A stretch of 9,512 bases of DNA, taken from the NCBI GenBank assembly GCA_945918315.1, contig CAMEIK010000028.1, forward strand, positions 1 to 9,512, written 5' to 3'. This DNA comes from an uncultured Clostridia bacterium (lineage in GTDB: Bacteria; Bacillota; Clostridia; Oscillospirales; Oscillospiraceae). The notes under the pieces are model-generated. The model was not told the origin of the DNA. It was given only the letters and a program-made list of their open reading frames with translations, and ran no database searches. Position numbers and translations under genes: made by a program. Below are positions 1-6,719 of the stretch, one piece after another. Numbering within the stretch: position 1 is the first letter of the stretch; each line of letters opens with the position of its first letter.

Positions 1-2
1 TT

Positions 3-428
3 GCCGCCGCCGGAATTATCGGCAACCTGACCAAGAGCAACGCCTCCATTTCCGGTGCGGAGTGCGGCTGTCAGGCGGAAATCGGCACCGCCTGCTCCAT
101 GGCTGCCGCTGCCCTGGCGGAGCTCTATAAGCAGAACCTGGACCAGGTGGAGTACGCCGCGGAGGTGGCTATGGAGCATCACCTGGGCTTAACCTGTGAC
201 CCCATCTGCGGTCTGGTGCAGATTCCCTGCATCGAGCGCAACGCCGTTGCCGCCATGCGGGCCATGAACGCCTGCAACCTGAGCTACTTCCTCACCGGCT
301 CCCGGAACATCAGCTACGACATGGTCTGCCGGGCCATGCGGGAAACCGGTGTCAACCTGGACCACCGCTTCCGGGAAACCAGTGAGGGCGGCCTTGCCCG
401 GCTTTACAACCGAAAGAAGAAGCTGTAA
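3..428 (+). CDS. sdaAA: L-serine dehydratase (L-serine ammonia-lyase), iron-sulfur type, alpha subunit, C-terminal part
   Basis: Partial gene: the frame is open from base 3 and the 5' end lies outside the window. The visible 141 residues are the C-terminal part of the catalytic domain of the oxygen-sensitive [4Fe-4S] L-serine dehydratase, which turns L-serine into pyruvate and ammonia in the cytoplasm. Three motifs carry the cluster cysteines: [16 protein letters not shown] and PCIERN. The Cys-to-Cys spacings are 42 and 11 residues, which match what I recall for the Legionella pneumophila enzyme (C343, C385, C396). The end RETSEGGLA near the C-terminus is also typical of the family. Many Bacillota split the enzyme into beta (SdaAB) and alpha (SdaAA) chains; whether this one is split or a single chain cannot be seen here. 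The ATG at 99 is internal and is not the start. The stop is 3 bases before the first ABC exporter gene, so the two are probably co-transcribed. Confidence 0.93.
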   Translation, partial: AAAGIIGNLTKSNASISGAECGCQAEIGTACSMAAAALAELYKQNLDQVEYAAEVAMEHHLGLTCDPICGLVQIPCIERNAVAAMRAMNACNLSYFLTGSRNISYDMVCRAMRETGVNLDHRFRETSEGGLARLYNRKKKL

Positions 429-431
429 GCC

Positions 432-2150
432 ATGGAAAAGCTTGGAAACTATCTTCGTCCCCATTGGTGGTTTATTGTTCTTACCATGTTGATTAAGCTC
501 CTGGGCGCGGCGGCAGAGCTTACCATCCCCTATCTCATGGAGATCATTCTGGACTATAAGGTGCCCGCCGGGAGCCGGCGGGACATCTTCCTCTTCGGCG
601 GGCTCATGCTCCTGTGCGCCGCCGCCTGTCTCGGCTTCAATGTGATTGCCAACCGGATGTCCGCCGTGTCCTCCGGAAAGATCACCCGGGCCATCCGCCA
701 CGACCTTTTTGAGAAACTCATTGGTTTCTCCCCCCGGCAGATGGACAGCATCACCACCTCCTCCGCCGTTTCCCGGCTCACCAGCGATACCTATAACATC
801 AATCAGCTCCTTGCCCGTACCCAGCGGCTGGGCATCCGTGCCCCCATTCTCCTGCTGGGGGGCATCGCCATGATGGTCAGCATGGACGGCCTGCTGTCCC
901 TGGTGCTCATCGCGCTGCTGCCGGTCATCGGCATCGTCGTCTACTATGTCACAAGGATCAGCGTGCCCCTGTACACCAGGCAGCAGTCGGTGCTGGACCG
1001 GATGGTGGGCACTGTGCAGGAAAATATTACCGGCATCCGGGTCATTAAGGCTTTGAGCAAAACCGACTACGAAAAAGAGCGCTTCCAGAAGGTCAATCAG
1101 GACCTGACGGATGTGGACCGGAAGGCAGGCTCCGTCAGCGCCATTACAAACCCCGCCTCCACCCTTGTGCTGAATCTGGGACTGACGCTGGTGGTCGTGG
1201 TGGGCGCTTACCGGGTCAACGGCGGTGCTGTGCGCAGCGGCGTTATCGTAGCCTTTTTGCAGTATTTTACCATGATCCTCAACGCCATGCTGGGCATCAC
1301 CCGGATTTTTGTCATGTTCTCCAAGGGGCAGGCCAGTGCCAAGCGGGTGGCGTCCGTCCTGGAAGCCCCCGAAGATCTGGCGGTGCTGCCGGAAACCGGT
1401 CCGGAAACGGGTGCTCCTCATATTGCGTTCCGGGACGTGACCTTTTCCTATAACGGACGGGAACCGGACCTCATGCACGTTTCCTTTTCTCTGGAACACG
1501 GGCAAACCCTGGGCATCATCGGCGCCACCGGTTCCGGAAAGACCACCCTGCTTCAGCTGCTTCTCCGGCTCTATGACCCGGACAGCGGCACCATACTCAT
1601 TGACGGCCGGGACATCCGTACCATAGCGCCGGAGGTCCTCCGGAAAAAGTTCGGTGTGGTGTTCCAGAATGATTTTGTGGCCGAAGGCACCGCAGGTGAC
1701 AATATCCGCTTTTTCCGATCCGTAGATAACGATGCCATGGCAGCCGCGGCAGAGTGTGCCCAGGCAGACTTTCTCCATGAGCGGCCCGAGGGCATAGAGC
1801 AACCGGTGCAGGTTCGGGGCAACAACCTTTCCGGCGGCCAGAAGCAGCGGCTGCTGATCGCCCGGGCACTGGCGGCCAATCCCGAAATTCTGATTCTGGA
1901 TGACGCCTCCTCCGCCCTGGACTACGCCACCGACGCCCGGCTCCGTCAGGCCCTCCACCGGAACTACCATGACACCACCACGGTTTTGGTTGCCCAGCGG
2001 ATCAGTTCCCTGCGCCACGCGGATTGGATTCTTGTGTTGGACGATGGGCGCGTCATCGGTTCCGGTACCCACGAGGCTCTCATGGAACACTGCCCCGAAT
2101 ACCGGAGCATCGCCATGACCCAGATGGGCGACGGAAAGGAGGGTGCCTGA
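432..2150 (+). CDS. ABC exporter half-transporter, degenerate-site subunit of a heterodimer (BmrC/TM287-like)
   Basis: This 572-residue protein has an N-terminal six-helix exporter membrane domain (about residues 12-300) followed by a nucleotide-binding domain (about 330-565). In the ATPase domain I see Walker A GATGSGKTT (364-372, Lys370), the Q-loop Gln412, an intact signature LSGGQ (466-470) and Walker B ending in Asp490. The next residue, normally the catalytic Glu, is Asp491, and the switch His is replaced by Gln522 (VAQRIS). This pattern marks the subunit that supplies the degenerate ATP site in heterodimeric exporters such as BmrCD and TM287/288. The partner is the next gene, which carries the complementary defect. 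The start is the ATG three bases after the serine dehydratase stop; upstream there is only a weak purine-rich aaagaagaag, so translation is probably coupled. Substrates are probably drugs, lipids or peptides, but nothing in the sequence names one. Confidence 0.93.
   Translation: MEKLGNYLRPHWWFIVLTMLIKLLGAAAELTIPYLMEIILDYKVPAGSRRDIFLFGGLMLLCAAACLGFNVIANRMSAVSSGKITRAIRHDLFEKLIGFSPRQMDSITTSSAVSRLTSDTYNINQLLARTQRLGIRAPILLLGGIAMMVSMDGLLSLVLIALLPVIGIVVYYVTRISVPLYTRQQSVLDRMVGTVQENITGIRVIKALSKTDYEKERFQKVNQDLTDVDRKAGSVSAITNPASTLVLNLGLTLVVVVGAYRVNGGAVRSGVIVAFLQYFTMILNAMLGITRIFVMFSKGQASAKRVASVLEAPEDLAVLPETGPETGAPHIAFRDVTFSYNGREPDLMHVSFSLEHGQTLGIIGATGSGKTTLLQLLLRLYDPDSGTILIDGRDIRTIAPEVLRKKFGVVFQNDFVAEGTAGDNIRFFRSVDNDAMAAAAECAQADFLHERPEGIEQPVQVRGNNLSGGQKQRLLIARALAANPEILILDDASSALDYATDARLRQALHRNYHDTTTVLVAQRISSLRHADWILVLDDGRVIGSGTHEALMEHCPEYRSIAMTQMGDGKEGA
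2137..2142 (+). promoter_or_regulatory. Ribosome binding site of the second ABC gene
   Basis: Perfect AGGAGG, within aaaggagggt, inside the last codons of the first ABC gene and seven bases before the ATG at 2150. It decides the start of the second half-transporter over the upstream in-frame ATG at 2024 and implies strong translation coupled to the upstream gene. Confidence 0.85.
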
Positions 2151-3982
2151 TGGGAAATCCCTCCATGATCGGCGGCGGACGGTATTCCCGGGCGGAAACC
2201 AGCGGAGATACCCGCCGTCTGGCTGTCAGCCATGTCAGCGCCGGCGCCATGCTGAGGCGGCTGTGGAGCTACTTAGGCAGGAACCGCCGGCTTCTGGTGC
2301 TGGCAATCCTGCTCTCCGTCAGTTCCAGCCTGCTGGGGCTCTACGGGCCAAAGCTCTCCGGTCAGGCCATCAACGCCATCGATGTCCCTGCCGGAACCGT
2401 GGATTTTCCCACCGTGTTCCGCTGCGCCGGGCTGATGGTCACATTCTATGTTCTCTCGGGCTGCCTTACCTACTGCCTCAACATCGTCATGATCCGCATG
2501 TCCCGCCGGATCTCCCAGCAGATGCGCCATGACATTTTCGAGAATCTCACCGCTCTGCCCGTCAGCTTTTTTGACCGGTTCCAGACCGGCGACATTATCA
2601 GCGTCATCACCTACGATGTGGACACGGTGAACCAGTCCCTGTCCACGGATCTTTTGCAGCTCATGCAGAGCATCGTCACCGTCACCGTTTCCTTTTTTAT
2701 GATGCTCTCCATCGCCCCGAAGCTTATCATCATCTTCCTGTTCACAATTCCCGTTATGTTTCTGTTTACCCGTTGGCTTACCGGGGTGGTGCGGCCCATG
2801 TTCCGCCGCCGCAGCGCGAAGCTGGGCGCCCTCAACGGATTTGTGGAGGAAATGCTTTCCGGCCACCGGACCATCCGGGCCTATGGCCGGGAGGACGCGG
2901 TTCTTGACCGGTTTGACGAAAAAAACGGAGAAGCGGTGGATGCCTATACCGTGGCGGAATCCTACGGTACCATCACCGGCCCCTCCGTTAATTTCTTCAG
3001 TAACATCTCCCTGACCCTGGTCTGCGTGTTTGGCTCCCTGCTGTTCCTTCAGGGGCAGGTACGTTTGGGTGATCTGAGCAGCTTCGTCCAGTACTCCCGG
3101 AAGTTCTCCGGCCCCATCAATGAGATGGCAAACATGATTGCCGAGCTGCAGAGCGCTTTCTCCGCCGCCGAGCGGGTCTTTGCCCTCATTGACGCGGAGC
3201 CCGAAGTGCCGGATAGCCCGGACGCAAAAGCGCTCACTTCTGTCCGGGGCGATGTGGAAATGAAGGATGTCAGCTTCTCCTATATCCCCGGACGCCCCAT
3301 TATTACGAACCTGAGCTTCCACGCCAAGCCCGGCAGCCTCACCGCCATTGTGGGCCCCACCGGAGCCGGAAAAACCACCATCATCAATCTTCTGATGCGG
3401 TTTTACGATGTGGACAGCGGCCAGGTGCTGGTGGACGGACAGGATATCCGGGACCTCACCCGCGGCTCCCTGCGCCGGGCCTACTCCATGGTTCTTCAGG
3501 ACACCTGGCTCTTTCAGGGAAGCATTTTTGATAACATCGCCTACGGAAAACCGGGTGCTACTATGGATGAAGTGGTGGCCGCGGCAAAGGCCGCGAGAAT
3601 TCACCCCCTGATTTCCCGGCTGCCCCAGGGCTACGACACCATCCTGACGGACAACGGCTCCGCCATTTCCAAGGGGCAGAAGCAGCTGCTGACCATCGCC
3701 CGGGCTATGCTGCTGGATGCCCAGATGCTGATTCTGGACGAAGCTACCTCCAATGTAGATACCCGCACCGAGCAGCAGATTCAGGCGGCGATGCGCACCC
3801 TGATGGCCGGAAAAACCTGCTTTGTCATTGCCCACCGGCTTTCCACCATTCGTTCCGCGGACCACATCCTGGTGCTCCGGGATGGTCAGGTAGTGGAGCA
3901 GGGCAATCATGAGACCCTGATGGCAAACCAGGGCTTTTACTATGAACTGTACCAGGCTCAGTTCGCCTCTCAGAGCAGCTGA
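2150..3982 (+). CDS. ABC exporter half-transporter, catalytic-site subunit of a heterodimer (BmrD/TM288-like)
   Basis: This 610-residue protein is the second half of the heterodimeric exporter. A 35-residue hydrophilic N-terminal extension precedes the membrane domain (about 48-330), and the ATPase domain follows (about 365-600). Motifs: Walker A GPTGAGKTT (402-410, Lys408), Q-loop Gln450, Walker B Asp530 followed by catalytic Glu531, and switch His562 (IAHRLST). The signature is ISKGQ (506-510) instead of LSGGQ. In the dimer, this Walker B and His would face the intact LSGGQ of the preceding protein, giving one working ATP site, while this ISKGQ faces the Asp/Gln-bearing site of the partner. 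The start chosen is the ATG overlapping the preceding stop by one base (TGATG), with an excellent AGGAGG seven bases before it. An in-frame ATG at 2024 lies inside the previous gene and lacks such support. The gene ends 29 bases before a strong terminator. Confidence 0.93.
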   Translation: MGNPSMIGGGRYSRAETSGDTRRLAVSHVSAGAMLRRLWSYLGRNRRLLVLAILLSVSSSLLGLYGPKLSGQAINAIDVPAGTVDFPTVFRCAGLMVTFYVLSGCLTYCLNIVMIRMSRRISQQMRHDIFENLTALPVSFFDRFQTGDIISVITYDVDTVNQSLSTDLLQLMQSIVTVTVSFFMMLSIAPKLIIIFLFTIPVMFLFTRWLTGVVRPMFRRRSAKLGALNGFVEEMLSGHRTIRAYGREDAVLDRFDEKNGEAVDAYTVAESYGTITGPSVNFFSNISLTLVCVFGSLLFLQGQVRLGDLSSFVQYSRKFSGPINEMANMIAELQSAFSAAERVFALIDAEPEVPDSPDAKALTSVRGDVEMKDVSFSYIPGRPIITNLSFHAKPGSLTAIVGPTGAGKTTIINLLMRFYDVDSGQVLVDGQDIRDLTRGSLRRAYSMVLQDTWLFQGSIFDNIAYGKPGATMDEVVAAAKAARIHPLISRLPQGYDTILTDNGSAISKGQKQLLTIARAMLLDAQMLILDEATSNVDTRTEQQIQAAMRTLMAGKTCFVIAHRLSTIRSADHILVLRDGQVVEQGNHETLMANQGFYYELYQAQFASQSS

Positions 3983-4011
3983 CCCGCCCCAGGGCCGTTT
4001 CCATATCGTAA

Positions 4012-4048
4012 AAAAGCATCCGTATCCACGAAAGATACGGATGCTTTT
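4012..4048. terminator. Bidirectional intrinsic terminator between convergent genes
   Basis: A perfect 15-bp inverted repeat (arms 4012-4026 and 4034-4048) has a 7-base loop, cacgaaa. Read on the + strand the stem ends in CTTTT, for the ABC exporter operon that stops at 3982. Read on the - strand it is followed by a run of six T (4010-4015 in complement), for the signalling gene that stops at 4116. The hairpin lies in the 133-base gap between two converging genes, so it very likely terminates both. The rest of that gap (4051-4115) shows nothing else. Confidence 0.88.
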
Positions 4049-4115
4049 CTGTAATTCCCGTCCCGCAAATCCGGCACGTTTGGGGCAGAGCCGGCTGCGG
4101 AGAATCGCTGTCCGG

Positions 4116-6626
4116 TTATTCCGCCGGGGAGTTGAATTTGACCTGCAGCTTTCCCTCCCGGATCATGGTTACGAACACATCCACAAGGTGCGGGTCAAAC
4201 TGTTTTCCCTTCTCCTGCTCAAGAACCGCCAGGGCGTCTTCCAGCGGCATGGCTTTCTTGTAGTTCCGCCTGGAAATCATGGCGTCAAAGGAATCCACAA
4301 CGCAGAGAATCCGGCCCATGAGAGGGATGGCTTCCCCGGAAATTCCTCTGGGATATCCCCTGCCGTCATACCGCTCGTGGTGAGAAATGACAGCCGGGAT
4401 TACATAGTCCAGAGAGGGCAGGTGCCGGATAATGCCCACGGAGTTTTCCACATGGGTTTTGATGATCTCATATTCCTCGGCGTTAAGCCGGGCCGGCTTA
4501 TTCAGAATGGTTTCGGAAATGCCGATTTTCCCGATATCATGCAGCAGCCCCGCCTCACGGATGATGCTCACAAAGTCGTCGCTCATGCCGCATTCTCTGG
4601 CAAGGGCCATGGCATATTCCGCCACATTCTGGGAATGGCTGAAGGTGTAATGGTCCTTGGTATCGATGGCCGCGGTCAGCGCGATAATGGTGGAGGCATA
4701 GGTTTCGTAGCCGCTGGTATGCTCTGCCTTCTGCTTCTCCTGTACCGCCGCCTCGGAATAGATGACCACCCGATTTTTGCCGGAATGCTTGGCGGTATAA
4801 ACAGCGAAATCGGTATTGGAGATCAGTTCCTCCAGGGAGGAAGCCATATAGGGAGCCGCGCAGATACCGCAGCTCATGGTCAGGGTTTTCAGCTGGTACA
4901 GCTCCCGGTTGGAGCTCATATGGCGGACCTGGTCCAGAATGGATTCGGTGAGCAGCTTGGCGGAGTAAATATCATAGCCGGGCAGCAGGAGCGTAAACTC
5001 CTTTCCCGCCATACGGAAAGCCATCCCCCGTCCTTCCGTGGACGCACGAATGATATCTGCGACTTTCTGAAGGGCGCTGTCTCCTTCCCTGTTGCCGTAG
5101 AGCTGATTGTAGAGTTTAAAATCATCGATGTTCAGCATCACCAGCGACAGGGCCTGCTGGCTCCCCTCGGCAAAAACCTTGGCAGCGGTTTCGTAGAAGC
5201 TCTTTCTGTTGAACAGACCGGTCAGCTCATCTCTGCGGGCTTCTTCATAGGCCTTCTCATACTGACGGGCATTCTTCACCGCCATGGAGCAGACGGAGCA
5301 CAGCGAATCAAGCATACTCAGATCATCGGCAGTGTAGGGCTTCCCTTTTCGTTTTTTGGACAGCAGCACCACGCCAATCAGATTCTCGGCATCCTTCAGA
5401 GGCGCGGCACAGACAACATTCTTCTCCCGAAGCAGCTGCTTTTCCTTCTCCCACATGGAGCGATAGTCTTTTGTATGGGTAAAATCCTCCATGAGAATAG
5501 GGCTGTCGTGTCTGGAAAGGTAACGAATCAGAGGATGATCCGGTTCCAGAACGAAATGGTCATTATGGAGCGGACTGAGGGACTGCTCTTCCTGATATCT
5601 TCCGTCCTTCGCGACCAGGAATACACAGGCCATATCCGGAGAAATAATCTTCTGGATTACATCCAGCAGGCCTGTCAGGATCTCGTTTTTGTTCAGGGTC
5701 CGGGAAATGGTCTGGCTGAACTGCTGCATTGTCTCCGTACGATTCTGCTCCTCCTTAATGAACAGAACATCCAGAAATTCCTTCATGATCCGGTACAGCA
5801 GGTAAATCAGGGCCAGAAGAATCCCGCAGAAAAACGCAACCGAGATGCTTTCGCTGAGATTGAGCTTGTCCACCAGAGAACGCAGGGGGGCATAGAAGGC
5901 GTTAAACAGGGACAGACTGACCAGAACGGCAACCAGATAGCAGTTTGCCGGAGAGGCCAACAGGCTCAGCTTAAACAGGCGCTTACGGTACAGCGCGTAG
6001 AACACCAGATAGGCAAACAGAACGCTTGAGATGATGTCAAAGGGAATTCCTGCCAGGAGCGGAATTGTGGACAGGGTCGTAGAGAGGACAAGAATCGCCA
6101 GTCCCAAAAGGATGGGCCTCAGCTGACGCAGGGCAAGCCGATCTCCTTTGCAGTAACGCCGGTACAGCAGAATACACTGCACACTGATGCAGACGGCTCC
6201 TGCCAGCAGGACAATGACACTAAGGCTGTAATGATAAAGATACACCACATTTCCGTTACCATCGACGGACACCTCGGGGGTTGGAATAAACACCTGGGTA
6301 AACAGGTTCAGAACATAGGCGCCCAGGAAGAATATAATCCAGAAAGCGCTGCTGACGTTGCATTTTGCCCCCAGAAACGCGGTAAAAAACCGGTAGAATA
6401 TGGCGGGAACCATCACAATGCCAAGCAGAGAAACATAATGCCAGAAGTTTACGGAGGGCCAGAAGCGAATCCGCATGAAGAAGGAACCGCCGGCTGCCAG
6501 TACCATGCAGAAAAGCAGAAGGATAAAGGCATGGATTACCTTTGTCTTTTTGGCGACAAGGAAAGCCATCAGCAAAAACAAATAGCAGAACAACGCGATA
6601 ATCGATACCCAACTGTAACTTGCCAA
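4116..6626 (-). CDS. 7TM-GAF-GGDEF(degenerate)-HD-GYP membrane signalling protein
   Basis: This 836-residue protein is probably a cyclic-di-nucleotide phosphodiesterase with a membrane sensor. Residues 1-285 hold about seven to eight hydrophobic helices resembling the histidine-kinase N-terminal 7TM sensor region. Residues 300-450 look like a GAF domain, and the linker 452-466 is helical. Residues 465-625 form a GGDEF-family fold (DELTGLFNRKSFY) whose active site reads AGKEF (540-544) with Asn499 in place of the first metal-binding Asp (NIDDFK), so cyclase activity is unlikely. Residues 640-830 form an HD-GYP domain with the motif intact: His664, His696-Asp697 (HDIGK), His725, His749-His750 and GRGYP (755-759). 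I chose a TTG start at 6626 because AAAGGGGG lies seven bases upstream of it; a TTG at 6677 would add 17 residues that include the ribosome binding site itself. It follows the GH3 gene by 93 bases on the same strand and may be in its operon. The substrate (c-di-GMP or cGAMP) is not decidable from the sequence. Confidence 0.9.
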   Translation of the reverse strand: MASYSWVSIIALFCYLFLLMAFLVAKKTKVIHAFILLLFCMVLAAGGSFFMRIRFWPSVNFWHYVSLLGIVMVPAIFYRFFTAFLGAKCNVSSAFWIIFFLGAYVLNLFTQVFIPTPEVSVDGNGNVVYLYHYSLSVIVLLAGAVCISVQCILLYRRYCKGDRLALRQLRPILLGLAILVLSTTLSTIPLLAGIPFDIISSVLFAYLVFYALYRKRLFKLSLLASPANCYLVAVLVSLSLFNAFYAPLRSLVDKLNLSESISVAFFCGILLALIYLLYRIMKEFLDVLFIKEEQNRTETMQQFSQTISRTLNKNEILTGLLDVIQKIISPDMACVFLVAKDGRYQEEQSLSPLHNDHFVLEPDHPLIRYLSRHDSPILMEDFTHTKDYRSMWEKEKQLLREKNVVCAAPLKDAENLIGVVLLSKKRKGKPYTADDLSMLDSLCSVCSMAVKNARQYEKAYEEARRDELTGLFNRKSFYETAAKVFAEGSQQALSLVMLNIDDFKLYNQLYGNREGDSALQKVADIIRASTEGRGMAFRMAGKEFTLLLPGYDIYSAKLLTESILDQVRHMSSNRELYQLKTLTMSCGICAAPYMASSLEELISNTDFAVYTAKHSGKNRVVIYSEAAVQEKQKAEHTSGYETYASTIIALTAAIDTKDHYTFSHSQNVAEYAMALARECGMSDDFVSIIREAGLLHDIGKIGISETILNKPARLNAEEYEIIKTHVENSVGIIRHLPSLDYVIPAVISHHERYDGRGYPRGISGEAIPLMGRILCVVDSFDAMISRRNYKKAMPLEDALAVLEQEKGKQFDPHLVDVFVTMIREGKLQVKFNSPAE

Positions 6627-6633
6627 TGCGCTT

Positions 6634-6641
6634 CCCCCTTT
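6634..6641 (-). promoter_or_regulatory. Ribosome binding site that sets a TTG start for the HD-GYP gene
   Basis: On the - strand AAAGGGGG is followed by seven bases (aagcgca) and then TTG at 6626. A GTG four codons after a possible TTG at 6660 and the TTG at 6677 have no comparable purine tract. This is the only convincing ribosome binding site near the start of the membrane domain. Confidence 0.65.
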
Positions 6642-6689
6642 CACATGAACTTGGCCGTCACGATGCGGTTTGAGCAAGAGAACGGAGCC

Positions 6690-6711
6690 GGGGCCGGCAG
6701 GGCCCCCTTTT
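6690..6711. terminator. GC-rich hairpin between GH3 and HD-GYP genes, possible weak terminator or attenuator
   Basis: GGGGCC (6690-6695), loop ggcag, GGCCCC (6701-6706): a 6-bp GC stem just downstream of the GH3 stop (6720). On the transcribed - strand it is followed by ggctccgttctc, which has pyrimidines but no T-run. The T-run (CTTTT) is on the + strand side, where no gene needs it. It may reduce but probably does not stop read-through into the HD-GYP gene. Confidence 0.3.
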
Positions 6712-6719
6712 GCGGTGTC

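Noticed and set aside
189..2090. A 633-codon open frame on the - strand opposite the first ABC gene
   Set aside because: It mirrors a clear ABC transporter gene in GC-rich DNA and its product is low-complexity, rich in Gly, His, Gln and Asp with no domain. It is a codon-bias shadow.
2024..2150. An upstream in-frame ATG that would lengthen the second ABC protein by 42 residues
   Set aside because: The ATG at 2150 has a perfect AGGAGG at ideal distance and overlaps the previous stop; the extension lies wholly inside the first ABC gene.
2273..3910. A 545-codon open frame on the - strand opposite the second ABC gene
   Set aside because: Same situation: antisense to a well supported gene, His/Gly/Gln-rich, no ribosome binding site or recognisable motif.
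3942..6029. A 695-codon open frame on the + strand across the terminator and opposite the HD-GYP gene
   Set aside because: It begins inside the second ABC gene, passes through the terminator hairpin and is antisense to a protein with intact HD-GYP motifs.
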